Shown here: piece after piece, positions 1 to 7,914 of the stretch
Layout of the letters: each line of letters opens with the position of its first letter
Numbering within the stretch: the first letter of the stretch is position 1
Assembly: GCF_019192965.1 (NCBI RefSeq)
Contig: NZ_JAHTKU010000027.1
Span: 20,488-84,487, forward strand
DNA from: Nocardioides daeguensis
GTDB lineage: Bacteria; Actinomycetota; Actinomycetes; Propionibacteriales; Nocardioidaceae
Reading direction: 5' to 3'
DNA length: 64,000 bases
Position numbers and translations under genes: made by a program
Notes under the pieces: generated by a model
What the model was told of the DNA's origin: nothing
Database searches by the model: none
What the model saw: only the letters and a program-made list of their open reading frames with translations

Positions 1-1
1 C

Positions 2-655
2 GTGAACGTGGTTGTCGCTGTCGACGGAACCTCCGGATCGGGCAAGTCGAGCACCTGCCGTGCGGTCGCGGACCGGCTCGGCCTGCGTTACCTCGACACG
101 GGCGCGCAGTACCGCGCCATCACCTGGTGGATGCTGTCCCAGGGGATCGACGTGCACGACGCGGCCGCGGTCGCCGCCCGCGCGGGGGAGCCGGTGCTCG
201 TCTCCGGGACCGACCCGCTGGCTCCGAGCATCACCGTCGACGGCCGCGACGTCTCGGTCGAGATCCGCAGCGACGAGGTCAACGGCGCGGTCTCGCCCGT
301 CAGCGCCGTCCCGGAGGTCCGTGCGCGCCTGGTCGAGCTGCAGCGCGCGCTGATCGGCGCCGGCGGCATCGTCGTCGAAGGCCGCGACATCGGCTCCGTG
401 GTCTGGCCGCAGGCCGAGCTCAAGGTCTACCTCACCGCCGACCCGGCCGCCCGGGCCGCCCGCCGGGCCCTGGAGAACGGCGGTGCCGATGTCGCCGCCA
501 CCCAGGAGTCCCTGCTCGCGCGCGACAAGATCGACTCCGGCCGGGCCGTCGCCCCGCTGACCATGGCCGACGGCGCGGTCCACGTGGACTCGACCGCGCT
601 GAGCCTCGCCGAGGTCGTCGACGTCGTGGTGGGACTGGTGATGGAGCGCGTGTGA
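2..655 (+). CDS. cmk: Cytidylate kinase
   Basis: Transfers a phosphate from ATP to CMP/dCMP in pyrimidine nucleotide recycling in the cytosol. The 217 residues match the usual length of about 220. The P-loop GTSGSGKS lies at residues 9-16, the CMP-site DTGAQYRA at 32-39, and the conserved EGRDIG segment that leads into the LID region at 126-131. I used the GTG at base 2. Because only one base precedes it, its ribosome binding site and any upstream start cannot be seen, so a slightly longer N-terminus is possible. The stop overlaps the start of the acyltransferase gene (GTGA), so the two are probably translationally coupled. In actinobacteria cmk commonly precedes an acyltransferase gene and der, as here. 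Confidence 0.95.
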   Translation: MNVVVAVDGTSGSGKSSTCRAVADRLGLRYLDTGAQYRAITWWMLSQGIDVHDAAAVAARAGEPVLVSGTDPLAPSITVDGRDVSVEIRSDEVNGAVSPVSAVPEVRARLVELQRALIGAGGIVVEGRDIGSVVWPQAELKVYLTADPAARAARRALENGGADVAATQESLLARDKIDSGRAVAPLTMADGAVHVDSTALSLAEVVDVVVGLVMERV

Positions 656-1368
656 GCGCGCACCTCCAGCATCCGCGCAGCGACGCGGTCCCGATGCCTG
701 CGCGCGGGCTGCTGGTGCGCGGACGTCGTACGGCGCGCTGGGTGATCCGGCGGCGCTGGGACGTCCGGGTGCACCACCCCGAGCGGTTCCCGGCCCACGG
801 CGCGGCCGTCGTCGCGGGCAACCACATCGGCTTCGTCGACGGTCCGCTGATGGCGATCTTCGCGCCTCGACCGGTGCACGCCCTGACCAAGATCGAGATG
901 TTCTCGGGGCCCGTGGGGCCGTTCCTCCGGGCGGCGGGACAGATCCCGCTCGACCGGTTCCACACCGATCCGGCGGCGGTGCGGACCGCGTTGCGGGTGC
1001 TCCGCGAGGGGCACGCGGTCGGCGTCTTCCCCGAGGGCACCCGCGGCCCGGGGGACCTCGAGCGCTTCCACGGCGGAGCGGCCTACCTCGCCCTGGTGAC
1101 CGGGGCGCCCGTCGTACCGCTGAGCTTCCTGGGGTCACGCGACCCGGGTGGATCGAGCAGCTCGCTGCCCCACCACGGAGCCCGGATCGACATCGTCGTG
1201 GGGGCGCCGTACGCCGTCGATGCGGCTCCGTGGCCTCGGACGCGGGAGAATGTCCGTCTGACCTCGGCCGCGCTGCGCGCCCACATGCAGCAGCAGCTGG
1301 CCGAAGCCCTGGACGAGACGGGGCGGCGCCTGCCCGGACCGCTCCCGCAAGGAGAACGTGATGAGTGA
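652..1368 (+). CDS. 1-acyl-sn-glycerol-3-phosphate acyltransferase family protein
   Basis: A PlsC-type acyltransferase of 238 residues that probably acylates lysophosphatidate or a related lysolipid at the membrane. The catalytic HX4D block is NHIGFVD (H58, D63), and the phosphate-binding FPEGTR motif follows at 126-131. The family start is GTG at 652, inside the cmk stop (GTGA overlap). The frame stays open further upstream, but that part only shadows cmk. The stop overlaps the first codons of der. The cmk-plsC-der order is conserved in actinobacteria. Substrate specificity cannot be read from the sequence. Confidence 0.9.
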   Translation: MSAHLQHPRSDAVPMPARGLLVRGRRTARWVIRRRWDVRVHHPERFPAHGAAVVAGNHIGFVDGPLMAIFAPRPVHALTKIEMFSGPVGPFLRAAGQIPLDRFHTDPAAVRTALRVLREGHAVGVFPEGTRGPGDLERFHGGAAYLALVTGAPVVPLSFLGSRDPGGSSSSLPHHGARIDIVVGAPYAVDAAPWPRTRENVRLTSAALRAHMQQQLAEALDETGRRLPGPLPQGERDE

Positions 1369-2701
1369 AGACACCCCGACCGGGGTGGTCCCGGTGCTGG
1401 CCGTCGTCGGCCGCCCCAACGTCGGCAAGTCGACCCTGGTGAACCGGATCCTCGGTCGCCGCGAGGCCGTCGTCGAGGACATCCCCGGCGTGACCCGCGA
1501 CCGTGTGTCCTACGACGCCGAGTGGGCCGGGCGGGCGTTCACGCTCGTCGACACCGGCGGCTGGGACCCCGACGCGCGCGGCATGGCCGAGCGGATCAAG
1601 GCTCAGGCCGAGGTCGCCGTCACCCTCGCCGACGCCGTGCTCTTCGTCGTCGACGCGTCGGTGGGCATCACCGACGCCGACGAGGCCGTCGTCCGGGTGC
1701 TGCGCAAGTCCGGGAAGCCGATCGTGCTCGCCGCCAACAAGGTCGACGACGAACGGGCCGAGGCCGAGGCCTTCGGCTTGTGGAACCTCGGGCTCGGCGA
1801 GCCGGTCCCCGTCTCCGCCCTGCACGGGCGCGGCTCCGGCGACCTGCTCGACGCGGTGCTCGCGGTGCTGCCCGAGCCCACGGACCGGGTCGAGGAGGAG
1901 ATCGGCGGCCCCCGCCGGATCGCCATCGTCGGGCGGCCCAACGTCGGCAAGTCCTCGCTGCTCAACAAGCTCGCCGGCGAGGAGCGCGTCGTCGTCGACA
2001 ACGTCGCCGGTACGACCGTCGACCCGGTCGACGAGCTCGTGTCGCTGGGCGGGAGGGACTGGCGGTTCATCGACACCGCCGGTATCCGCAAGCGGGTCAA
2101 GGAGGCCTCGGGCCACGAGTACTACGCGTGGCTGCGCACCTCCACGGCGATCGAGCGCGCCGAGGTGTGCGTGCTCGTGCTCGCCGGCAACGAGTCGATC
2201 GCCGAGCAGGACATGCGGATCCTCCAGGAGGTGCGCGAGGCCGGCAAGGCGCTCGTGATCGCCTTCAACAAGTGGGACCTCGTCGACGCCGAGCGCCGCT
2301 ACTACCTCGACCGCGAGATCGAGCGCGACCTCGTGCAGGTGCAGTGGGCGCCGCGGATCAACATCACCGCGAAGACCGGCTGGCACATCGACCGGCTCGT
2401 GCCCGCGCTCGACCGCGCCATCGAGGGCTGGGAGACCCGGATCTCCACCGGTGCCCTCAACGCCTTTCTCGGCCGCATCGTCGCCGAGCACCCGCACCCC
2501 GTGCGCGGCGGCAAGCAGCCGCGGATCCTGTTCGGCAGCCAGGTGCAGAGCGCGCCGCCGGTGTTCAAGCTGTTCACCACCGGCAAGCTCGACCAGGGGT
2601 ACGAGCGGTTCATCGAGCGACGGCTGCGTGAGGAGTTCGGTTTCGTCGGTACGCCGATCGAGATCAAGGTGCAGCCGCGGGAGAAGCGCGGACGTCGCTA
2701 G
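1361..2701 (+). CDS. der: Ribosome-associated GTPase Der (EngA)
   Basis: An essential GTPase for 50S ribosomal subunit assembly. It carries the family hallmark of two tandem G domains. The first has GRPNVGKST at 17-25, DTGG near 64 and NKVD at 126-129. The second has GRPNVGKSS at 191-199, DTAG near 238 and NKWD at 303-306. A KH-like C-terminal domain ends in basic residues (REKRGRR). I prefer the ATG at 1361 over the in-frame GTG at 1358, because GGAGA at 1351-1355 is five bases from the ATG and only two from the GTG. The result is 446 residues, normal for actinobacterial Der. The 3' end is followed by a hairpin at 2713-2738. Confidence 0.96.
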   Translation: MSEDTPTGVVPVLAVVGRPNVGKSTLVNRILGRREAVVEDIPGVTRDRVSYDAEWAGRAFTLVDTGGWDPDARGMAERIKAQAEVAVTLADAVLFVVDASVGITDADEAVVRVLRKSGKPIVLAANKVDDERAEAEAFGLWNLGLGEPVPVSALHGRGSGDLLDAVLAVLPEPTDRVEEEIGGPRRIAIVGRPNVGKSSLLNKLAGEERVVVDNVAGTTVDPVDELVSLGGRDWRFIDTAGIRKRVKEASGHEYYAWLRTSTAIERAEVCVLVLAGNESIAEQDMRILQEVREAGKALVIAFNKWDLVDAERRYYLDREIERDLVQVQWAPRINITAKTGWHIDRLVPALDRAIEGWETRISTGALNAFLGRIVAEHPHPVRGGKQPRILFGSQVQSAPPVFKLFTTGKLDQGYERFIERRLREEFGFVGTPIEIKVQPREKRGRR

Positions 2702-2712
2702 GCGGTCGTGGC

Positions 2713-2738
2713 GTTGCGGTTTGGTCCCCAACCGCAAC
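2713..2738 (+). terminator. Hairpin after der
   Basis: GTTGCGGTT (2713-2721) and AACCGCAAC (2730-2738) form a perfect 9-bp stem with an 8-base loop, 11 bases after the der stop. There is no U-tract. U-less hairpins are usual terminators in high-GC actinobacteria. It separates the cmk-plsC-der unit from the SOS-controlled unit downstream. Confidence 0.55.
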
Positions 2739-2806
2739 CTCACGGCCGGTTCTGGTGCGGTTCGTGCCCAAAGGGAACGTGTTCCACCGGGGCGGCCACC
2801 ACTTGC

Positions 2807-2832
2807 CATGTTCGAACAAATGTTCGAACATG
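2807..2832 (+). promoter_or_regulatory. LexA (SOS) operator upstream of imuA'
   Basis: A 26-bp perfect dyad with arms CATGTTCGAAC and GTTCGAACATG around AAAT. The core TCGAACAAATGTTCGA at 2812-2827 fits the Gram-positive/mycobacterial LexA consensus CGAAC-N4-GTTCG exactly. It ends five bases before the GTG start of imuA'. LexA would therefore block a promoter with little or no leader RNA. Confidence 0.88.
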
Positions 2833-2837
2833 GGTGA

Positions 2838-3470
2838 GTGAGCCAAGCCGCCGTCCTCGACCAGCTGCGGGGCCGGATCGCCGCCCTCGAGGGTGGTCCG
2901 ACCCGGCTGGCGGTGCCGGTCCTGCCTGCCCTCGCCGGGCTGGTCCAGCTGCGCACCGGCGGGGTCTACGGCGTCGACTCCGCGACCCTCGGCCTGGCGT
3001 TGGCGGCCGGCGCGTCGCAGGCAGGGGAGTGGGTCGGGTTCGCGGGCTGGGACGACTTCGGCGCCGAGGCCGCCCAGCAGCAGGGGATCGTGCTCGGCCG
3101 CACGGTCCTGGTCCCTTCGCCGGGGGAGCACTGGCTCGAGGTGACCGCGGCCCTCGTCGACGTGCTCAAGGTCGTGGTGCTGCGCCCGCCCGGCGGCGTC
3201 GACGCCAAGTCCGCCTCGATCATCGAGGCCCGGCTGCGCGCGCGGGCGGCGGTGCTCGTCGTCCAGGGGGAGTGGCCGCGCTGCGATGCCCGGCTCAGCG
3301 CCGAGCAGGTCGCGTGGGAGGGCATCGGCCAGGGCCGCGGCCGGCTCCGCGAGCGCCGGGCCACCCTGGTGGCGCGCGGCGGCGGACGGATGCCCGTGCG
3401 GGCCGAGGTGGTGCTCGACGGCGTGCCCGACGGGGTGCCCGACGGGGTGCCCGACGGGGTGGTCGTGTGA
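2838..3470 (+). CDS. imuA: ImuA'-like SOS mutagenesis protein
   Basis: A 210-residue protein without a classical Walker A site. It lies directly under a LexA operator and overlaps imuB. In mycobacteria ImuA' is a RecA-like adaptor that works with ImuB and DnaE2 in error-prone lesion bypass. The RecA-like character is only faint here: VGFAGWDDFGAEAA and VLRPPGGVDAKSASIIEARLR resemble degenerate RecA core strands. Identification therefore rests on position, length and context. The GTG at 2838 has no Shine-Dalgarno sequence and lies just past the operator, consistent with a leaderless mRNA. The C-terminus carries a DGVP repeat encoded by 12-bp tandem units. The stop overlaps imuB (TGATG). Confidence 0.75.
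   Translation: MSQAAVLDQLRGRIAALEGGPTRLAVPVLPALAGLVQLRTGGVYGVDSATLGLALAAGASQAGEWVGFAGWDDFGAEAAQQQGIVLGRTVLVPSPGEHWLEVTAALVDVLKVVVLRPPGGVDAKSASIIEARLRARAAVLVVQGEWPRCDARLSAEQVAWEGIGQGRGRLRERRATLVARGGGRMPVRAEVVLDGVPDGVPDGVPDGVVV
3414..3461 (+). repeat. 12-bp tandem repeat at the 3' end of imuA'
   Basis: Four consecutive 12-bp units of the type CCCGACGGGGTG. The last three are identical and the first has two changes. They encode a repeated (L/P)DGV tail and keep the frame whatever the copy number. A change of copy number would alter only the C-terminal tail and the distance to the imuB start. Confidence 0.9.
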
Positions 3471-5101
3471 TGGCCGGGCGGACGATGGTGCTCTGGTGCC
3501 CCGACTGGTCGGTGACCGCCGCGCTGCTCGAGCGCGCCGACGCCCTGCCCGACGGTGCCGAGGCCACCGACGTCGCCGCGCCGGCGGTCGTGCTGGCCAA
3601 CAACAAGGTGGTGGTGTGCAACGCCGCCGCTCGGGCCGAGGGCGTACGCCGCGGCCACCGGCGCCGCGACGCCCAGGCGCGCTGCCCCGAGGTGGTGCTG
3701 CTCGATGCCAACCCGGACCGTGACGCACGGTGGTTCGAGCCGGTCCTGGCCGCGGTCGAGGCGGTGCGACCGGGGGTGGCGCCCCTGCGTCCCGGCCTGC
3801 TCGCCGTCCCTGCTCCGGGGCGGTTCTTCGCCCGCCGCGGGCTCGACGGGGAGGAGGCTGCGGCGGCGGTGCTCGCCGAGCACCTCGTCCGGGCCGGGGT
3901 GTGGGACAGCCGGTTCGGTGCGGCCGACGACCTCTACACCGCCGAGCGGGCCGCTCGGCAGGCCCCACCGCAGGCCTGCCTGTCGATCGCCTCGGGGGCC
4001 TCGGCCGAGTTCCTGCGCGGGCTGCCGGTGACCGTGCTCGCCGACGACGGACCGGAGGGGGCCGAGCTCGCCGACCTGCTGCGCCGGCTCGGGCTGGTGC
4101 TGCTCGCCGACTTCGCCCGGCTCGGTGCCGGTGAGGTCGCCAACCGGTTCGGTGGCTACGGGTCCGATGTGTGGCGGCGGGTGCAGGGCCGGGAGGTGAC
4201 CCGGCTCGCCTCCCGGACCCCACCGCCCGAGCTGGCCTGCGCGATCTCCTTCGAGCCGCCGCTCGACTCCGCCGAGGCGGTCACCTTCAGCGTGCGCACC
4301 ACGGCCGAACGATTCATTGCCGGGCTGGCCGAGCGCCAGCTGGTGGCGACCTCGGTGCGCATCGAGGCGGAGTTCGAGGAGGGCGTCTCCGCCCGGACCT
4401 GGTTGCACCCCCGGTGCTTCGGCTCCCGCGACCTCGTCGACCGGGTGCACTGGCAGCTCCAGGCCGGGATGGCCTCCTCCGGGCTGCGCAGCCGCAAGAC
4501 CACCGGCGAGACGATCACCTCCGCGGTCACCCTCGTCCGCTTCCTGCCCGACGTCGTCGAGCCGGCAGGCGACCACGCCGACGGGCTCTGGGGAGGCGGC
4601 GCCGAGGAGCAGGTGGTGCGCGGTGTCGCCCGGGTCCAGGCGATGGTCGGGTACGACGCCGTCCGGGTCCCGGTGCTCCAGGGTGGTCGCGGCGCCGCCG
4701 ACCGTCAGGCGCTGGTGCCGTGGGGGGAGCGGCCGGTCGGCCTGCGCCCGGTCGATCGCCCCTGGCCCGGCCGGATCCCCGGCCCGGCGCCGAGCCGGGT
4801 CTTCGCCGTCCCCCTCGAGGCCGAGGTCGTCGACGAGGCCTCGGTCGCCGTGGCCGTCACCCCACGCGGACTGGTGACCGGGGAGCCGTGGCGGATCCGG
4901 ATCGGCCGGCACTGGTGCCCGCTCGCCTCGTGGGCCGGGCCGTGGCCACTCGACGAGGGGTGGTGGTCGGCGTCGACCGGTCAGGGCGGATCGGGCCAGG
5001 GGCGAGCTGCCCGGTTCCAGGTCGTCGGCGTCGACGGCCGCGCCTGGCTCCTGTGCTGGCGTGCCCCCGGCAGCTGGGAGGTGGAGGCGGCCTACGACTG
5101 A
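3470..5101 (+). CDS. imuB: ImuB, catalytically degenerate Y-family DNA polymerase
   Basis: A 543-residue Y-family polymerase homologue. In other actinobacteria ImuB bridges the beta clamp and DnaE2 in SOS mutagenesis and has no polymerase activity. The N-terminal palm segment reads VLWCPDWSVTAAL where active DinB enzymes have DxDxFFASVE, and no catalytic SxDE-type motif is visible, as expected for ImuB. The middle contains the little-finger-like region (QREVTRL type, near 230-330), followed by the long C-terminal extension used for protein contacts. The ATG at 3470 overlaps the imuA' stop. A GTG one codon upstream (3467) is an alternative. The partner dnaE2 is not adjacent but lies 3.8 kb downstream under its own LexA box. 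Confidence 0.88.
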   Translation: MAGRTMVLWCPDWSVTAALLERADALPDGAEATDVAAPAVVLANNKVVVCNAAARAEGVRRGHRRRDAQARCPEVVLLDANPDRDARWFEPVLAAVEAVRPGVAPLRPGLLAVPAPGRFFARRGLDGEEAAAAVLAEHLVRAGVWDSRFGAADDLYTAERAARQAPPQACLSIASGASAEFLRGLPVTVLADDGPEGAELADLLRRLGLVLLADFARLGAGEVANRFGGYGSDVWRRVQGREVTRLASRTPPPELACAISFEPPLDSAEAVTFSVRTTAERFIAGLAERQLVATSVRIEAEFEEGVSARTWLHPRCFGSRDLVDRVHWQLQAGMASSGLRSRKTTGETITSAVTLVRFLPDVVEPAGDHADGLWGGGAEEQVVRGVARVQAMVGYDAVRVPVLQGGRGAADRQALVPWGERPVGLRPVDRPWPGRIPGPAPSRVFAVPLEAEVVDEASVAVAVTPRGLVTGEPWRIRIGRHWCPLASWAGPWPLDEGWWSASTGQGGSGQGRAARFQVVGVDGRAWLLCWRAPGSWEVEAAYD

Positions 5102-5205
5102 CAGGGCGATGTCCACGCCGCCCGCGACCATCCGGTCGCCTGTAACGGATTCGCCGGCCTCGCCGCTGTGAGGGCGAGGAGTCCGACAACAGGAGAGTGG
5201 GAATC

Positions 5206-6585
5206 GTGCGGTTCACGGGGCGCAGGACGTCGGCAGTTGTGACGCGAGGGTTGGCCACGATCGCGGTGGCGGTGCTTCTCGCGGCGACCCTGCAGGTCAT
5301 CGGGGCCGTCGGGGAGGCGACCCGGGCGCAGGCTGCGACCGCGTGGAGTGCCGAGGTGAGCGGCCGTCCGGATCCGTCGTACATCGTCAAGCCCGGGATC
5401 GTGTTCAACCACCCGTTCCGCAGCGCGAAGAAGAAGACGAAGATCCACCGCCGGATCGTGAAGACCGTCAAGAACGTCCCTGCCGGCGAGACCATCCGGC
5501 TGATGACGTGGAACTTCGACTCGCCCCGGCTGACCCGCGTCTTCGTCAACGCCCACCAGCGGGGCGTCTCCGTGCAGATCATCATGTCCCGCGGCCTGGC
5601 GCGGTCGCAGGGGCCCGGGCGGTCGTACCCGACCCTGCGCACGGCGCTGGCGAAGGGCAACGCCGACCGGCCCAAGGCGTTGCGCAGCTGGATCCGGACC
5701 TGCTCCTCGACCTGCCGGGGCAAGGGTGGCGCGATGCACTCCAAGCTGATGCTGGTGAGCCGGTCGGGCGCGACACGCTGGATCGCGATGCAGGGGTCCG
5801 GCAACCTCACCGGCGCGGCGGCGGTCCAGCAGTTCAACGACTGGACCACGATCACCGAGAACCAGCCGCTCTACGACGGCTGGATGACGATGTGGAAGCA
5901 GTCGAAGAAGGACCGGAACGCCAAGCCGCTGCGGTTCACGGTGCCGAGCACCACGACGCCGGGCTCGACGATCACCTCGATGTTCGCGCCCCACAAGCGA
6001 AAGATCGACCCGGCGCTCAAGGTGCTCAACCAGGTGCAGTGCACCGGCGCAACCAACGTTCCCGGTGGGCGGACCAAGGTACGGGTCGCCAACGCGGTCT
6101 GGGGCGACCAGCGCGGCGTCAAGGTCGCCCGCAAGGTGCGCGCGCTGGCCGACGCGGGCTGCGACGTACGCATCGTGTTCATGATGATGCCGCTGAAGAT
6201 CCGCACCATCCTGCGTGGCCTGCCGGCGAAGCAGATGGTCTACATCACGGGTGCGACGGCCAACAAGTTCAAGGACCGCTACGTCCACATGAAGGGCCTG
6301 TCGGTGCAGGGCAACGTCGCAGGCCGTGCCGACGGCAACGCGGTGCTGTCCAGCAGCGAGAACTGGACCCAGCTCGGCTGGCACTCCGACGAGCAGAACC
6401 TCGTCTTCTGGAACGACGCCGCGCTCGCCGCGAAGTACGCCGACCACGTCGACCTGATCTACCGTCAGGCGCCGCGCAGCCTCAACAACTACGTGAACTC
6501 CGCCGACCCGAACGGCCGGATCGTGCCCGGCACCGAGTTCCTCAGGCCGAAGGACTACCCGTTCGAGGAGCTCGAGCTGTACTGA
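5206..6585 (+). CDS. Secreted phospholipase D-like protein
   Basis: An exported protein of 459 residues in the PLD superfamily. A basic start and hydrophobic stretch (GLATIAVAVLLAATLQVIGAVG) followed by TRAQAAT form a signal peptide. Two HKD-type half-sites are present: MHSKLMLV followed by GSGNLT in the first half, and VHMKGLSV followed by SSSENWT in the second. Each has the H-x-K pair and the downstream S/N residues, although the usual Asp six residues after K is not obvious. It may hydrolyse phosphodiesters outside the cell; the substrate is unknown. The GTG at 5206 lies nine bases after AGGAGA (5191-5196). The GTG at 5197 is too close to that site and would add three residues. Confidence 0.82.
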   Translation: MRFTGRRTSAVVTRGLATIAVAVLLAATLQVIGAVGEATRAQAATAWSAEVSGRPDPSYIVKPGIVFNHPFRSAKKKTKIHRRIVKTVKNVPAGETIRLMTWNFDSPRLTRVFVNAHQRGVSVQIIMSRGLARSQGPGRSYPTLRTALAKGNADRPKALRSWIRTCSSTCRGKGGAMHSKLMLVSRSGATRWIAMQGSGNLTGAAAVQQFNDWTTITENQPLYDGWMTMWKQSKKDRNAKPLRFTVPSTTTPGSTITSMFAPHKRKIDPALKVLNQVQCTGATNVPGGRTKVRVANAVWGDQRGVKVARKVRALADAGCDVRIVFMMMPLKIRTILRGLPAKQMVYITGATANKFKDRYVHMKGLSVQGNVAGRADGNAVLSSSENWTQLGWHSDEQNLVFWNDAALAAKYADHVDLIYRQAPRSLNNYVNSADPNGRIVPGTEFLRPKDYPFEELELY

Positions 6586-6599
6586 CCGGTCTCGGGCGC

Positions 6600-7082
6600 T
6601 CAGTGCCCGAGCGAGGGGTCCCATCGGTTGGCGATGAGCTTGAAGCTCGGAGTGTCCTCGAGCGAGGTCATCGCCTCGTAGATGCGCTCGTACTGCGTCG
6701 ACGCGATCCGCCACGTGCCGTCGGCATCGCGGCGGTAGGTGTCGACGTAGTAGCCGCCGCCCCGGATCTGGACCTTGAAGTCGGGCACGATCACCGTGTC
6801 CTCGAACGCCCACGACCCGGTGGCGGTGTCGCCGTCGACGTCGATCTCGGGGTGGTTGGCGATGTGGACGGTGATGATCTCGGGGCCGAGGGTCTTGGCC
6901 ATGTAGTCGACGACGTCGGTCCGGCTGCTGAAGTGCAGCGGCTCGCCCATCGCCTGGGTGCCGTACTTCGCGTCGACGTCCTCGGCCAGGCAGTCGGCGT
7001 ACTCGTCCCACTTCTTCAGGTCCAGGGTGCGGAAGTAGCGGTGCTTGAGGCGCTTGATCTCCTCGATCGCGACAAGGTCCAT
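6600..7082 (-). CDS. SnoaL-like / NTF2-fold family protein
   Basis: A 160-residue single-domain protein of the NTF2-like superfamily (SnoaL-like). It starts with the typical helix LVAIEEIKRLKHRYFRTLDLKKWDEYADCL and ends with strands such as YYVDTYRRDADGTWRIAS. Members are cyclases, isomerases, dehydratases or epoxide hydrolases acting on polyketides, steroids or terpenes. The particular reaction cannot be read here. A palindrome matching the KstR operator pattern lies 11 bases upstream of its ATG, which points to steroid-type ligands or regulation. It is transcribed opposite to both neighbours and faces the PLD-like gene 14 bases away. Confidence 0.82.
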   Translation of the reverse strand: MDLVAIEEIKRLKHRYFRTLDLKKWDEYADCLAEDVDAKYGTQAMGEPLHFSSRTDVVDYMAKTLGPEIITVHIANHPEIDVDGDTATGSWAFEDTVIVPDFKVQIRGGGYYVDTYRRDADGTWRIASTQYERIYEAMTSLEDTPSFKLIANRWDPSLGH

Positions 7083-7092
7083 GGCGGCACTG

Positions 7093-7106
7093 TAGAACGT
7101 GTTCTA
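7093..7106. promoter_or_regulatory. KstR-like palindromic operator
   Basis: TAGAACGTGTTCTA has 6-bp arms TAGAAC/GTTCTA around GT. It fits the pattern TNNAACNNGTTNNA known for KstR, the TetR-family repressor of actinobacterial sterol catabolism. It sits 11 bases upstream of the SnoaL-like start (ATG at 7082, minus strand) and 20 bases upstream of the divergent zinc finger gene. No kstR gene is visible in this window. Confidence 0.6.
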
Positions 7107-7126
7107 GAAATGGTCGAGGCCTGTCG

Positions 7127-7498
7127 GTGGGCGGTGGCAGCATCGTGGCCGTGGTGGGTGCACGCGAGCTGCTGGAGATCGAGCGGGACGAGGCTCGGCA
7201 GCGCCTCGCCGGCCTGACCGGCAGCTTCGCCGAGGTCGTCGCGGCCTCCCGCGACACCAATGCCGACGACGAGCACGACCCCGAGGGCGCGACCATCGCC
7301 TTCGAGCGCTCCCAGCTGGCGACCCTCGTGGCGCAGGTGCGGCGGCACCTGGCCGAGGTCGACGCCGCCCTCGTCCGGCTCGACGCCGGCACGTACGGCG
7401 TGTGCGAGACGTGCGGCCGTCGGATCGCCGAGGCACGGCTCGAGGTGCGCCCGACGGCCCGGACCTGCGTGGGCTGCCGACCTACGCTGGCCCGGTGA
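7127..7498 (+). CDS. TraR/DksA C4-type zinc finger protein
   Basis: A 123-residue DksA/TraR-type protein: a long acidic helical region (ELLEIERDEARQRLAGL and onward, residues about 15-75) followed by a C4 zinc finger CETC-N17-CVGC near the C-terminus. Such proteins enter the RNA polymerase secondary channel. The function of the short actinobacterial forms is not established. GAGG at 7116-7119 lies seven bases before GTG 7127, so I keep that start. A GTG at 7145 would remove six residues. The stop overlaps the arr start (GTGA), so both are likely made from one mRNA. Confidence 0.85.
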   Translation: MGGGSIVAVVGARELLEIERDEARQRLAGLTGSFAEVVAASRDTNADDEHDPEGATIAFERSQLATLVAQVRRHLAEVDAALVRLDAGTYGVCETCGRRIAEARLEVRPTARTCVGCRPTLAR

Positions 7499-7905
7499 GC
7501 GACGCGCTGGACGAGGGACCCTTCTTCCACGGGACGAAGGCCGACCTGCGGGTCGGCGACCTCCTCACGGCCGGCTTCCGGTCGAACTACCGGCCCGAGG
7601 TGGTGATGAACCACGTCTACTTCACCGCCCTGTGCGACGGCGCCGGCCTGGCCGCCGAGCTCGCCGCCGGTGACGGTGAGCCGCGGGTGTATGCCGTCGA
7701 GCCGACCGGCCCCTTCGAGAACGACCCGAACGTCACCGACAAGAGGTTCCCCGGCAACCCGACGCGCTCCTATCGCAGCCAGCATCCGTTGCGGGTGGTC
7801 GGCGAGATTCGCGACTGGACGCGACTGACACCGGAGGCGCTGCGGGGATGGCATGACCGGCTGGCCGCGCTGCGGGAGGACGAGCGGGGCGAGATCATCA
7901 ACTGA
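7495..7905 (+). CDS. arr: NAD(+)--rifampin ADP-ribosyltransferase
   Basis: A 136-residue enzyme that in characterised homologues inactivates rifamycins by transferring ADP-ribose from NAD to the ansa-chain hydroxyl. Family signatures run the full length: FFHGTKADLRVGDLL at the N-terminus, SNYRPEVVMNHVYFTA, VYAVEPTGPFENDPN and KRFPGNPTRSYRSQHPLRVVGE at the C-terminus. Length equals that of the mycobacterial Arr protein. The GTG at 7495 overlaps the stop of the zinc finger gene; the frame is open further upstream but only as a shadow. Chromosomal, as in many soil actinobacteria, with no mobile element beside it. Confidence 0.93.
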   Translation: MSDALDEGPFFHGTKADLRVGDLLTAGFRSNYRPEVVMNHVYFTALCDGAGLAAELAAGDGEPRVYAVEPTGPFENDPNVTDKRFPGNPTRSYRSQHPLRVVGEIRDWTRLTPEALRGWHDRLAALREDERGEIIN

Positions 7906-7914
7906 GGCGCTGGC

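Noticed and set aside
2774..2785. GGAACGTGTTCC palindrome upstream of imuA', similar to the KstR-like core
   Set aside because: It lacks the outer T/A of the KstR pattern and the N4 spacing of a LexA box, and sits among other symmetrical sequence. Too weak to list as a site.
2664..5131. Very long minus-strand open frames opposite imuA'-imuB (and similar ones across the window)
   Set aside because: They are antisense shadows produced by high GC content: Arg/Pro/Ala/His-rich translations with no domains, and they span operators and several genes.
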